From Cladopsammia gracilis (Eukaryota > Cnidaria > Anthozoa > Scleractinia > Dendrophylliidae), in NCBI GenBank assembly GCA_022457155.1, contig JAJGOT010000157.1, positions 602,501-666,500 of the forward strand: a stretch of DNA of 64,000 nucleotides, written 5' to 3'. Positions 19,036-32,700 of the stretch are shown one piece after another. The translations under genes were made by a program, and so were the position numbers. The notes under the pieces are model-generated. The model ran no database searches and had not been told where the DNA came from. It saw only the letters and a list, made by a program, of their open reading frames with translations. Each line of letters opens with the position of its first letter. The stretch's first letter is position 1.

Positions 19036-21760
19036 GGTGTTTCCCTCCAGTTTCCATGTAGCCGCACCGACCATTTTTAAGCGGCCGTTTAACTAACTTT
19101 CCTTTATTGAATTAGTATGAAACTTACACAAAATATTGTGCTTAGTTTGAAGTTTATATGATTGTAACAATTTTGTAAATCAGATTAAAATTGCGGAGAT
19201 AAACGGGGAACATTGAAATCACTTGAGTCTAAATTCCGAGCGATTGCGATGGCATCTAGAAAAATCAAAACTATTACGATAAACTATGACATATGGCAAA
19301 CAAAATATCTAAAAATTAGAAACTTTTGTCAAGCCGATTTTGAGTAAATCAGAAAAACATTTCGAACTTGTGATTTTGCATGTGTATGAGCACATCTACA
19401 AAATCCTCAATTAAGCATATAAAAGTTTAAGTTCTCAATCTCAAATTTACGCCAAAATGCGTGTTTATAGTATAAGATGAAACTATGAAAGTTTGAAAGC
19501 GTTTCTCGTTTTATTTTTGGAGAGTCGATTTTCTATAGGAAACCATAGTTTTTTGACTGAGTCCTTGATATTGTAGTTTTAGCGCTTTTCTATATATTTC
19601 AAAAACCGCGAGATAGAATTTTTTTAAACTTTTATAGTTGTTTCTTTATAATATGAACAGCATTGCCTGGAAGTTTCATCTTGATTGAAATATTGCAACA
19701 TGGTCAAATAAAATAATAAAGTTCACCCAAAACGCGATTGAGACTTTGTGTTTTGATTGCACGGTTGAAGGCGCGCAAAGACGCTTTAATTAATAAATTC
19801 AGGTGAAGCGCAACACATTTCTGCGTGACCATCATGTTTTGCGGAGTAATGTTTAGGGGCTGTGTTCCACGTTATTTTTATCATTCCCACGAATTTCAGT
19901 GGAACATTAATTTGAAAGCAGTTTTTACTCATGCGCGTAGCGGCATGAGGTAAGGTTTCGGCTCCGTTTTTCTTGTTACTCATGCGCGAAGCGGCATGAG
20001 GTAAGGTTTCGGCTCCGTTTTTCTTGTTATTTTTATTTTTTGTGTCACGATTTTGCATGCAAATTTATGCACGCATATTTTAAATTGTACACTTCCGGTT
20101 CATAGCTTTGCCACTACACTTCCTGTTTAGTGACTTCCGGCTACTCTCACTTCCGGTAAAAGAGCGTTACTTAGGTGTCACGACAGAATCTCCTACAACC
20201 CTACATACATTACTATGTTCACGTTTGGTATATATAAGACTTAGAAAAATCACTGGCTTCATTGTGGTACAGCTTTCATGTCCACAACATTCAATAGTAA
20301 ACAAAGCGGTTTTCAGGAACGATGACTGAATGAAAGGAGTAACTCTTCTCCATGTCGGACATCTTCTTATCATGTTTAAAATATATCATAAAATTTTCTT
20401 ACGCATGCGCATGAGTAAAGGCTGCTTGGAGCCTCTTGTTATTTTTATTTTTTGTGTCACGATTTTGCATGCAAATTTATGCGCGCATATTTTAAATTGT
20501 ACACTTCCGGTTTATTGCTTTGCCACTACACTTCCTGTTTAGCAACTTCCGGCTACTCTCACTTCCGGTTAAAGAACGTTAAGTGTCACGACAGCGTCTC
20601 CTACAACCCTACTTACATTAGCAATGTTCATGTTTGGTATATATAAGACTTCGAAGAATCATTCCCTTCATTGTGGTACAGCCTTCATTTCCAAAACAAT
20701 CAATAGTAAACAACGTGGTTTGCAGGAACGATGACTGAACGAAAAGAGTACTCTTCGCCATGTCGGACATCTTCTTATCATGTTTATCTATGTTTAATTA
20801 TGTTTATCATGTTTAAAATATATCATAAAACTAACTTACGCATGCGCATGAGTAAAGGCTGCTAGGAGCCTCTTGTTTTATTCGCATTTGACGTGCACTG
20901 GACACTCTCGACATTTTGAATTGTAGGGAAAAGAAAGAAGTCAACTCGATTTGCATAATTCTCAACACGCAGAAATGCGTTACACTTCATCTGAATTAAT
21001 TAAAGCTTCTATGCGACGTGCGCCTTCAACCGTGCAATCAAAGCACAACTTCTCAATCGCGTTTTAGGTGAACTTTATTATTTTATTTGACCATGTTGCA
21101 ATGTTTCAATCAAGATGAAACTTCGAGACAATGTTGTTCATATTATAATGAAACGACTATAAAAAGTTTTAAAAAAATCTATCTCGCGGTTTTTGAAATA
21201 TGTAGAAATGTGCTAAAACTACAATATCAAGGACTCAGTCAAAAAAGTACGGTTTCCTATAAAAAATCGAGTCTCCAAAAATAAAACGAGAAACGCTTTC
21301 AAACTTTCATAGTTTCATCTCATAAACTAAACACACATTTTGACGTAAATTTGAGATTGAGAAATTAAACTTTTATAAGCTTAATTGAGGATTTTGTAGA
21401 TGTGCTCATACAAATGCAAAATCACAAGTTCGAAATGTTTTTCTGATTTACTCAAAATCGGCTTGACAAAAGTTTCTAATTTTTAGATATTTTGTTTGCC
21501 ATATGTCATAGTTTATCGTAATAGTTTTGATTTTTCTAGATGCCATCGCGATCGCTCGGAATTTAGACTCAAGTGATTTCAATGTTTCTCGTTTATCTCC
21601 GCAATTTTAAATCCGATTTACAAAATTGTTACACTATTATAAACTTGAAACTTTGTACAATAATTTGTGTAAGTTTCATACTAATTCAATAAAGGAAAGT
21701 TAGTTAAACCGCCGATTAAAAATGGTCGGTGCGGCTGCACGGAAACTGGAGGGAAACACC
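19036..21760. mobile_element. 2.7-kb fold-back element with TTAA target duplication
   Basis: Termini GGTGTTTCCCTCCAG / CTGGAGGGAAACACC are flanked by TTAA (19032-19035, 21761-21764). The arms are long imperfect inverted repeats of about 795 bp (19036-19830 and 20965-21760). The central 1.1 kb holds two tandem copies of another repeat family. No transposase frame was found. TTAA duplications occur in piggyBac, Kolobok and some other DNA transposons; the superfamily is not resolved here. Confidence 0.8.
20028..20876 (+). repeat. Two tandem copies of a roughly 430-bp interspersed repeat (family R1)
   Basis: Each copy runs from ATTTTTTGTGTCACGATTTT through TATATATAAGACTT to TACGCATGCGCATGAGTAAA and ends GAGCCTCTTGTT (20028-20440 and 20440-20876). 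Further copies, inverted, are at 29034-29860 and 63699-64000. Preceded at 19928-20025 by two copies of a GGCATGAGGTAAGGTTTCGG unit. Coding potential is not evident. Confidence 0.7.
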
Positions 21761-21784
21761 TTAACATTTCCAGAACAAATCATT

Positions 21785-22010
21785 TTGCATCATTATCATT
21801 GGCGAGTACATCATTACTAATGATTCATCATTGGCGAGTACATCATTACTAATGATTCATCATTGGTGAGTACATCATTACTAATGATTCATCATTGGCG
21901 AGTACATCATTACTAATGATACATCATTGGCGAGTACATCATTACTAATGATTCATCATTGGCGAGTACATCATTACTAATGATTCATCATTGGCGAGTA
22001 CATCATAATG
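21785..22010. repeat. 32-bp minisatellite
   Basis: About seven copies of the unit CATTGGCGAGTACATCATTA plus CTAATGATTCAT, beginning 20 bp after the TTAA of the fold-back element. Units are nearly identical. Confidence 0.85.
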
Positions 22011-23022
22011 ATAATGATAATATGGAACTAACAGAGCCTGCCGCAGTCAAAACAAACTAAACTTGATCCAGTCACAAATGTGTGGCGATTCTTGCCTGTA
22101 GCACGTGTTTTTTCGTCTACGTATATAGTTTATTCTCAAAAGCCAAGACTCCAGCACTGACGCATTTATTGACATATTTTACTAAAAAAAAAATCAAAAA
22201 GAAATTGAGAAGCGAGTATAAATATGATGAAATGTAACTGGCCGTATTGTACAGGTGCCCTGTCAAGACTAGAGAAAGTCATCTACCAGCATCCGGCGAG
22301 ACCGCTTGAAACATGTCTTGAATCAAATTACAAAAAATTAAACCCTACAAAACACCGATACCATTCATTGCGTCAGTACCAGTTGCGGCCGGTGCATGCA
22401 AAATTCCAAGCAGCACTGAACACAATTTTTATAAACTGTTAAGCGTAACTTTACCGTTACGTGCGAATAACAAAAAGCTGTAGTCTTGTTGCACTTGACA
22501 CTTGTATTATAACGGTTGTATGACTTTACTTCATGTTTATCATTATTTAAAAGTTTGTAAACTTTATAAAAATCATCAAGTAAGTTTACGTTTCCAAACG
22601 AATTGAAAGCTGGTCTTCTGTACAGAATAATATTTGAGTGAAACACTGATTCTATCAAAAGATCTCAAAGATTCTACGGGAATGCCCGAATTCTTCAGAC
22701 ATTTTCAGAGTGTCTAATTCAGATAAATCGGTGAAGTTTATACCTTAACTTACTTTAAAACCTTTTGAGGCCATTGTCGCCATCAGTCGATCTGATGATC
22801 TTGAGTACTTCTTGAATTAGCAAAGAAGAAAATAGCACCTGAAGGAGGCGGCCGCTAACATTAAGTACAGGAAGCACGCTTTACATCTGGCGAACTAAAA
22901 CTGATTTTGGGCCACCATTAACCTCCTGGTTCGAGTGTGAATATATTCGGCCCAAGCACCATGGTGTATGAACGTGCCCGGAATCAGTGTTTCGGCACGG
23001 GCACCTAGTTTGAACAGGGCGA

Positions 23023-23222
23023 AATAAGACAGCGACACAGCAATACCAAGTCTTACATAAGACAGCGACACAGCAATACCAAGTCTTACATAAGACAGCG
23101 ACACAGCAATACCAAGTCTTACATAAGACAGCGACACAGCAATACCAAGTCTTACATAAGACAGCGACACAGCAATACCAAGTCTTACATAAGACAGCGA
23201 CACAGCAACACCAAGTCTTACA
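23023..23222. repeat. 33-bp minisatellite
   Basis: Six nearly identical units of ATAAGACAGCGACACAGCAA plus TACCAAGTCTTAC. The 33-bp period keeps frames open on the minus strand, which produces apparent repetitive peptides; these are not considered genes. Confidence 0.9.
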
Positions 23223-23239
23223 AAGGGTTAGCGTTCGCA

Positions 23240-24470
23240 ACGCCAGCGTCTTCTATCATTTTTATGGTCGTCAATTTACTTTATCAACCCAGCTGATAAA
23301 AACAAATTTTCATGTTTCACTCCCCGCCGACCCAGCACCACAGTTCCTTTAGAAGCCAACCCCTTTAGCAATATCAATTCCTGCCTTCAACCGCCATGTT
23401 TTTGCGTTAGGTCATTGAATCAGTCTGCGCACGCGCAAGAAACGAGTCCTCTTGCAAAAGTCTAAGCTCGTCTAAACGTTTGCTGTGCAAGTTGTGAGAG
23501 CATTGCTTGCCCCTGGTCTCTTGTGCTTTTGTCACGCGTGAAAGCGTATGTGTGGCAGGAACGAAGGGCGATCATCAGCCGACTGATAACAACTTCGAGG
23601 GCTCCTTCCACATCCCCTTCCCTCCTCGTCTTTATCTATGTATGCTATGCAGGCTAGCGAAACACTCTTGATAAAACACATTTATTCCTGTGCTTGCGTT
23701 TACACGACGTTTGGCATTCCGCGTGTCGTGATAGCTTTCCTATGCAGAGAAATATTGCAGCAACATGCAACACTTTTGTTCACACGAGGTCACGTGGTGG
23801 CTGATAAGAAGACAGCGTGGAGACAAGATTGCGGCTACGTGATCGTGGGGTACAAACTATACCATGCCAAGTCACGTTCATGGGCCAACTTTTGGCGCGA
23901 CTCTATCATTTACTATTATCTATTGGCGCTATTCCCTTACTTACCACCCCCGCCTCTCATTCTACGCGTGGCTCGGCTCGATTTCATTTGATTAGGATTA
24001 TTTAGACTCAAACTAAATTACCACGCTTATATATGCTTCGGTCGAGTGGACCGGAAAGCTAAAGTTTATTCCAAGTCCTAACTAGACAAGATCCACTCGT
24101 TAGCAGGACTCAGGATAGGTATTACATAGGATTAATACACAACATTGCAGCCGGCAAAGTGATCAAACATTCCTACAGTTGGGTCTCTGTTTAAACAAGG
24201 ACAAAAGACGAAGTCCTTTTCTGGCATCTACCAATGTTCTGTCCCCTGTATAAGCATATTAGCCTAGCTATTTCTGACCAATGAGCAGTTCACAGAGCTC
24301 CTATGAGAGTGAACTACGGAATACCTTCACCCTCCCCGCCCCCAATAGACCCAATACGAATTTTGAACTCGGTCCAATGTTTTGTGTAAATGAACCTTAA
24401 TCAGTGTTAATTAATCGTTTTGGAATAAGTTCAATCGATATAGTTGTCTCCGCCTCAATTAATACCGTTT
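23240..24470. other. Intergenic/upstream region of the astacin gene
   Basis: No domain or splice-supported exon was recognised. A 117-codon plus-strand frame (23638-23991) lacks similarity to a known family. The segment includes the distal promoter region of the gene starting near 24.5 kb. Confidence 0.35.
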
Positions 24471-24482
24471 AGTCACGGGTTT

Positions 24483-24490
24483 ATATAAAT
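24483..24490 (+). promoter_or_regulatory. TATA box of astacin gene
   Basis: TATATAAA lies 79 bp upstream of the ATG at 24569, placing a transcription start near 24513-24520 and a 5' UTR of about 50 nt. Assignment rests on motif and spacing only. Confidence 0.5.
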
Positions 24491-24568
24491 AACCGCGCAT
24501 CACAAGTTACTTTTAAATCATTTAGGGAAGTACTACAAAGACTGAAGTACTGTCAGCGCTGGTCAGAA

Positions 24569-24731
24569 ATGGAAATCGCGAATAGAAGTCCGTTGTCTGT
24601 TCATTGTTTTTACATCAGCGTTTTTCTTTTGGTATTCCACATCACATCTGGCGTCAGCAGCAAGGATGAAGATATTGCTGTAATGGATCAGATACAAAGA
24701 ATCAACAGAAACACTGGTGGATCTCTCAAAC
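24569..24731 (+). CDS. Exon 1: signal peptide and start of pro-region
   Basis: ATG 24569. A hydrophobic core ([18 protein letters not shown]) makes a convincing signal peptide, followed by an acidic pro-segment ([17 protein letters not shown]). Donor AAAC|GTAACT at 24731 is preferred. ACTG|GTGGAT at 24716 is an alternative in the same phase. The following intron is 6.4 kb. Confidence 0.65.
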
Positions 24732-27700
24732 GTAACTATTCTAAACATTTTTCTGCTAAATTGGTTTGTTTAACAAAAGCATGCATGCTGTTATATGTAA
24801 CGTTATTTCTGTCAACAAGACACATTTAGATCGCAAGGGGGTGACATTTCAATCGTGGTTGTGTTTATTACAATAATTTCTGTAATGAAAGGCATTAATT
24901 ACTTAAACGACCGTTATAGAGTTTCTTCTCTTTCCAAAATAAGTAAACAATATTCTGCTAGCGAGAAAAAAAAAAAAAGACGGAGGAAATTGTATCCCAA
25001 AGGGCCGTGCTTTAACATCAAGTAGACAGGAGTAGAACAGTAAATACAGACCAGAAGGTATAAACCGACCAAGAACACTTTGATTATTTATAAGTTTTTA
25101 GAACACATTACATGGTGAATCTAAGGCATAACCATTTTTGAGCCTAAAAAATTCTTTGTAGGTATGAAATAGACAAGCTTCACATTGCCTTGAAAACTTT
25201 TATTTTAGAGAGGAGAGAGGGGGCGTTCCATGAAATTCACTGTGGAATATCACACACAGGGTCCCCGCAACTAAGAGCAGGTTTAGAGTGATCAAGTTGC
25301 ACATGCACAGATTAACAAAGCTACACAGTGTTTAAAAGGTTCTGTTTGATTTATAAGAGTTAGACTCTCGAGCTAACATTGCACTCATGATACCAACATC
25401 ATAAAGGTTCCACAAGTGTTCCATATCAAATCATTTCCGTTGCGTGCTGTTTTAGAGAGTTTTTGCAATATTCAAAATATTTCAGCACAACAACACTTTT
25501 TAGTTTGATGACATCTGAAGGGTCTTAAGGCCAAGATTTAACTCAAGCCGTTTGTAAATCGTTTTAGAATGTTTTACATTTTGCAATACCTCACCCATAA
25601 AGTTCCAATCATTTTTGGTTTTTATGTCTCTTTGAGACTGTTTCGCAAATTATTTTAATGAGTAAAGTCCTTATCAATTTTCTTGACTTCACGAGTTCAA
25701 GCCCTTCAAGAGATACTGAAACAAAATACAGAAACTGTCGGTCTGACAACTTGGCACCAATCAGTAACCCCGGTCAGTAACCCACTCGCCATTCACGATC
25801 TTTGCTGCTGATAAAAGTTCTTATTTTTTTTTTTAAAGCAGGTCTCTGTAAGAATCGAGAAAAATTGGAAATTAAAATTTTTGACCCTCTTTATATTTTG
25901 CATGCATGTAGGTTTTCAGGGGGGGGGATGTTAAAAAATGACCTTTGTTAAGGTCGTTTCTTCTTTGTTGCCATGGTAACATCGGATGTTTGCTGGTGCA
26001 CTAAACCCAATTTTGACCTTAGAAACTGCTTTAAAAAGTGCAAAATGTAAGATATCGTTTCTCCAGCCCATTAAAAATCTACAAATCAACACTTTCACCA
26101 GATGCAAAACCTTAATTCTAGTTTACATTTATGCATGTGGCATTTTGTTACATCAACTGTACATGAACTTAACGGTCAAACAACTTGATCGTGTCTCAGC
26201 CATTTTAGTTGACGGGTAATTTTTCGCCGGTTATAGAACTCAAACTACGTGGCTAGTTTAAATATATACTCTAGTTACTAAATCTATAAAAATCTCTGCG
26301 GGGCGGGTTAATTTTGGACTTTGGTTCACTGACGAAAAACGTTAAAAAATTATTTGTTGTAAACTTCGGTGAAATTAACAGTTTGTTTATTCGACAGAAA
26401 TCCTTTAAGAAAACTCAATCGGCCTTCAGACGTAAAGTATAACATGTACTCTATCAATGTCTGATCAAATCTATTGTTGATAACCGTTATTTTTTAAACA
26501 AAATCCATCCAAATAAAGCTTACGTTACGGTTTTCTGCAGTTCTCAACTTGCGAAGGAGTCCGTTCTTTCTGCACAGCATACAATTTTCTGCACAAAAAT
26601 CGGATGTCTAAGCCATCTCTTGTCAGGGGCACCCAACGAACAATCTTTGGTAAAATGTATTATTTTACTCAAATAAATTAAAATAAATGATATAAAAGCA
26701 TTTCCAGGTGTTCTTCTACGTTGCTGGGAAAAATATATCTGTTCCTTTTTCCCAGCATAACACATAGGAAAATTACCAGCTGTTTCCCAGCCAGCAATTA
26801 AAAAGTGAATAAATGAACGATAAAAAAAATAACAATAAGTTACCAAACTGGCAACTGGCAACCTATGTGCCGAGATTCGCAATCGGGTAACAGCTTGTCG
26901 ACGTTTTACATTAGAGATACTACTTAAATACTTCTCAAAGCACACATTAGATTTTACAAGACTTCACGAGAGTCAGAATGCCCTCCAAAGACCTCATTTT
27001 CCCAAAAACTAGAGTACAGATCATATAACTTTGTTTTAATTACTTTTATAAACTGTCCTAATTGTTTTGATGGGACACGGAGATTTGAAACATCGTCAAG
27101 ACCACACAACTTTAAGATATAATTCGCAAATGTAACACTTTGATTATTTGAATTAATACATATGCGTCAAGCCTTGCCAACAATAGTTTCACTCAGAAAG
27201 GGGTCATTCAAACGTACCCAATATTTCACAATAAGTAGATATCTGTAAAATTAGAGGCACCCTACCTAACTCGGCATAAACAGCTAGATTTGATGCTTTA
27301 GAGTGAACACCTAAAATACGTTTGCAAAATTTCAAATGGAGCTTTTCGGCAAGGATTATTGTTGAAAAACGTAAAGATTAAGATTAAAATTAAGATGAGG
27401 AATATCGTATTTGAAGGTGGTTTTCGTATTTTCTAATTTAATACAAAGCATATTGGAATACAATCTGCGGCTATTATTTCGTTTTCCGACGTCATTTGAT
27501 GATCACTTTTGCGATTGCGATTTTGCAATTTTGCTTCTTCTACTGAAAAATAGCTGTCAAAGGACAAAGAACGCTGGCCATACGGCAAACTTGTCTTCAA
27601 ACTGTTTAATATATTCCCCACCATTTTCTTGCCGGTAGTTGCTCTTGAGCTGAATCTGTCCTGATACTTAAGATGGTGTTATGCGTCTCCGTGTGTATTT

Positions 27701-29750
27701 CAGCAGACGCACATTACTTCTCGAATTTTGCTTCGACTTCCAAAATATACGGCTGAAATATGGCCATTGCCTTATAGCCGATTTTATTGCAGTGTGTAGA
27801 CCCAGGTTTTTCAGATTCAGATTCACCGGCTATGATTCGATCATCATGGTCCGCTCATGATCAGACAATTGTGAAGGAAAGTTACCCACAAACTGAGTTG
27901 GCAGAGTAAATACTGACTACCTGAAATAGTCCATCGAATGGATACCGCCAAAAATAAAACTAAAGGCAATGCCCATGCCTAATGTTTATTTACGTGTCTA
28001 CGTATCAGAAAATAAACGTAAGGGAATATGTACATGTATTTTAGACATAACCGCTGACCAGCAGTGCTTTGCCTGAACTAGTGGCCTGGACTTCGAAAGA
28101 TGCATAAAGAACGGCGAAAGAAATGCGGTAATGCCTCGTTTAATGTGATTGACCTTTAAAGTATAAATCAGAAAACTGATTTATCTTCTTTTGTAGCGAA
28201 TGATGACATGTGACGGAGAAATATACGGTAAATCCAGAGCAGAATTGTCCGTGGACGAACAAAGTTTTCCACGATGGCTTGCTTCACTTCCGTGACCTTC
28301 CGTGTACCGTACAAAAGCCGTTGTTATCAACAGTAGATTTGATCAGACATTGATGGTACCCTGCTATTCTTTAAGCCTGAAGGACGATTGAGTTTTCTTA
28401 AAGGATTTCTGTCGAATGAACGAAATGTTATTTTCACCGAAGTTTTCAACAAATGATTTTTGATGGTTTTTCCTCAGTGAACCAAAGTTGAAAATTAGCC
28501 TGCCCCGCAGAGATTTTTATAGATTTAGTAACTAGAGTATCTATTTAAACTAGTCACGTAGTTTGAGTTCTAGAACCGGCGTACTTTTGGAAAAATTCAA
28601 GAAAAGGTATTGCTAGTTTTACCCGTCAACTAAAATGGCTGAAACACCATCAAGTTGTTTGACCGTTGATGTGATACAGTTGATGTTGATACAACAGTTG
28701 ATACAGATCAAGAGAACATAAAGCTAAAGTTATGTTCTCTTGTACAGATACAGTTGATACAGTTGATACAGTTGATGTTGATGTTGATACAGCTGATGTG
28801 GCACCAACAAACATCCGGTGTTACTATGGCAACAAAAAGAAACGATCTTAACAAAGGTCATTTTTGAACATCCCCCCCTGAAGACCTACCTGCATGCAAA
28901 ATATGAAGGGGGGTCAAAAATTTTCATTTCCCACTTTTCTCTATTCTTACAGAAAACTGCTCTTAAATACAGAGCAGGCATCAGTTTTATACCCAATCTG
29001 TTGTTGTCGAGATAGCAAATGAGAACAAGAGGCACCTAGCAGCCTATACTCATGCGCATGCGTAAGTAGGGCTGTACCACAATGAAGGGAATGATTCTTC
29101 TAAGTCTTATATATACGAAACATGAACATTGCTAAAGGCGCTGTTACACTAGGCAATATTTCGTGCAACTTGTCTCGCAACAACTAAAAACCGTGCGTTG
29201 CGATGCGGCGAGACAAGTTGCCTGGAGGGTGTTACACTAGGCAATGTTTCTTGCAATTTGTCTCGCTCGACGGTGACGAACAGCGGAGAGGAGTGGAACG
29301 GAGCAATTTCATTGTCTGAAGTCACAAAACGTTGCGACACAAGTTGCAGGAAACATGTTACACTATGCAACGCTTGAAAATTTCGTTGCGGCGTGGCGAG
29401 AATCGTTGCGAAAAGTAGAACCGACTTCTCCTTCTCGCAACGATTGCGGCAACAAAAAAATCGCGAGAAATGTTTGTTGCGGGGTATGTTACACTGGGCA
29501 ATTTTTCACGCAACTTGTGTCGCAACAAAATTGCGAGACAAGTTGCACGAAACATTGCCTAGTGTAACGGCGCCTTAATGTAAGTAGGGTTGTAGGAGAC
29601 GCTGACGTGACACTTGAGTAACGCTCTTTTACCGGAAGTGAGAGTAGCCGGAAGTCACTAAACAGGAAGTGTAGTGGCAAAGCTATGAACCGTAAGTGTA
29701 CAATTTAAAATATGCGTGCATAAATTTGCATGCAAAATCGTGATACAAAA

Positions 29751-29791
<41 letters not shown>

Positions 29792-32700
29792 TAATAACAA
29801 GAAAAACGGAGCCGAAACCTTACCTCATGCCGCTACGCGCATGAGTAATAAAAGCTAACTCGACAGAACATTTTAGGGTGCGACAGTGCGAATATAACAC
29901 GTTGATGCACTCTTCTCAGTTAACAATAATAACAATGTTTATGGGTGATTTTCACGTTACGTCACGGCGGCCATGTTGGTGCACACCTACAAAAGAATTT
30001 TAATGACCTTCTTTTGTTATGTGCACCAACATGGCCGCCATGGCCTTTGTCATTTGAGTCCCACAGGACTGAAGGTCACGTGAGTGAAAACCATCTATTG
30101 CTTTGCGCAAATTGAGCGTGGCAAAGGGGTTTTACGTGACGCGTAATAAATTAACATGTGAAATCGATATGATCAAATGCGCATCGCATATGCAATCCAA
30201 TGTAGAAATGTAATCTATAAAAATCTAAATATAATCTCCTAATTTAGGAGAAAGGCGAAAAAACTACAACTACATAGCGTAGAAAAAGGATTGTTCTGCA
30301 TCCCGTCACTAATGCCACCTTTTGCGTATATGTACTCGAGTAAGTTTCGAATAAGTTGTGAAAACTGTGAGTATTGTGCGTGAAGTGTGTAACGAAAACA
30401 TAAACAATTCAGCAAAAAAAAAGACTTAATCAAAGTCACGTTGTAGAATATTATTTTCCAAGGATTTTTACCAGCAGGTATATATGTGGTATATTTTTTA
30501 GTCCACGTAAGTTTGTTTTGCAAACCGAAATATCGGGCAAATATATTCAAGTGTTTGTTTTTCTATTTCACTTCTGTCTCAATCTCTTCTCCTTGCCGTA
30601 AGGATCAGTTTGCCGTTTTTACCTATATATGTGGCGTACTGCATGTTTTAGCATGTAAATAACACCGACCAATTAAAGCTCGAACTTTACCATTCATTAC
30701 TTTTCTTTTTAAGAGAAGGGGAGAGTGTTATAGATATGGGGCTAAAAACAGAGAAGCGTCTATTCAGTTACCTAGAATATGACGTAGTCACCAAAGCAGT
30801 ATCTATCAAGAAAAAGCCTAATTACACAGTGCATTAAAAATGGGGGTTAATTAACACTTTTACTTCTCCCCCTCTCCTTTTCATTTTCCGTTTACGCCTG
30901 CTACAGGCTACAGTCACGCAGGCTACAGATTTACCAGCCTCCTGTCACGCAGGCTACAGATCATGTGACCAGCCGCCTGCCACGCAGGCTACAGATCATG
31001 TGACCAGCCGCCGACGCACGGAATCCTTGAATGAATATCTGACTGCCGCGCGTCAACTGAATGGGTATTTTGTGAAATCTACACAAGGGCCCAAATCACC
31101 ATGTTTCCACCTGTCCAGTAGTAGTAAGCAGTAGTAAAATATGTACACGAATTTATGTTTTCTGATAGATCCAGCTTCTGAACACGTTGCCATTATTGAA
31201 AGCGACATTCGTCTTCCCCCTGTTGAGTCTGCGGCGACCAGTGGTGAATACTCTAATGCACTCCGCCTGAGGACGAGGCTTTGGCCCGGGGGAGTTGTAC
31301 CGTATGTCATAGATAACAGCATAGGTCAGTGTCATTTGTCCTGGATCGAATGAGTGCGTGTGTAGAGCGGGAGCGCGAAATGCGTATGGCTGCATCACTT
31401 GCCACCAGTTTGTATAAAGAGCCCACCCAGCCTCGTTCAGCGTAGTTTCTAGATCCTTACACAAACCCCTGGTTTTCAGAGGTTCTTTTCGCGTTCGGCG
31501 ATGCAATTTTCCCTTTCGTAAACAAGCGATGCCATTTTGGCGACACTCAGAAAAATTTTCACCAATTTTAGAATTGTTTTTTCTATCAGAAAAAGAAAAA
31601 TGCAATTAATTACCTAGAATTGAACCCGGAACCTCTACGTGCTAGCATCTCTCCTTTACCACAAGACCACTGGGTTGATCCGGCAAACCCACGAAAATTT
31701 TAATTATAAAAGGTACTTTTCTTAATAAAAAAAAATAAAATGAAATAAAAATAAAAATACCAATGAATGCTAATGATGGCATTGACCCTTAAAATGGCGT
31801 CGCTTGTTTACGAAAGGAAATCGGCGCCGGCGATTCGAAGCCGTGTTTGTTTTCTAACAATCTGAAACCGCTGTTGAAACGAAACGGACACATTTCATAA
31901 TATTTTACTGGAAAACATGATCGAGGATTTTTGGAGTAATTTGAAATTTTTTGAAAGCAGAAAAAAGGCCTTGGGGACGATCGCGAGGTTGGAGGCCACG
32001 GAAAAGGCTTGGTGACGAGGTTGGAGGCCACGGAAAAGGCCTGGTGACGAGGTTGGATCCCACGTTGTCCCACTTGTCCATAATCAGTGTAATCAAAGCA
32101 AGGGACTTGGAGCAAGTCAGATTACTAACTAAAACAATCATTAACTAAATAAAGATTTTTTCCATTTGACATATATTAAACCTGATTTTTTTACGGCGAT
32201 TAAAAATCAGGCTTCAACGTTTGTTTTGTCCTTTTTAGTAAACCGTACAACGTACATGGAGGTGTTGCGTAAGGGGATGGAAATCTGGGAAAACAACACA
32301 TGCATCAAGTTTGTTCCACGAACGAATCAGTATCGTTATACGCGTATCTTTTATGGTTCAAAAGGGTAAGAGTTCTTTTCAGTGATCTTGTCAATTAATG
32401 TGCTTTCGACTGATAGTTTTTCTAACTGACTAAAAATACACAGCACCATCACAATGATTTAGGTGTAGGGTTAAAACCCTAACCGTAAATCCTTATATAT
32501 CTTATTACCCTGCATGTCAGCAAGCTGTCAGGTATTACGGTGCTAGTGCGTCGGAATATTTTATGCTTTTTGTTATTCCAAAATACGGACAATCAAACGT
32601 TCATTAAGCAAACATTGGATGTAAAAGCCAAAACACACGATGTATACATATACAATTTTTACCTAGATTTTAAAACAACCTATTTTGTCTTGAAGATTCC

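Noticed and set aside
22881..23240. Apparent repetitive proteins on the minus strand
   Set aside because: They are read-through of a 33-bp minisatellite; a period divisible by three keeps several frames open.
26544..26945. 133-codon minus-strand ORF as a host gene
   Set aside because: Only a short stretch ([13 protein letters not shown]) resembles a LINE C-terminus; it lies in the spacer of a fold-back element and has no clear domain.
30905..31012. CRISPR-like array
   Set aside because: Units are contiguous tandem repeats without unique spacers, and the DNA is eukaryotic; the same holds for the arrays at 21.8, 23.0, 38.0 and 48.9 kb.
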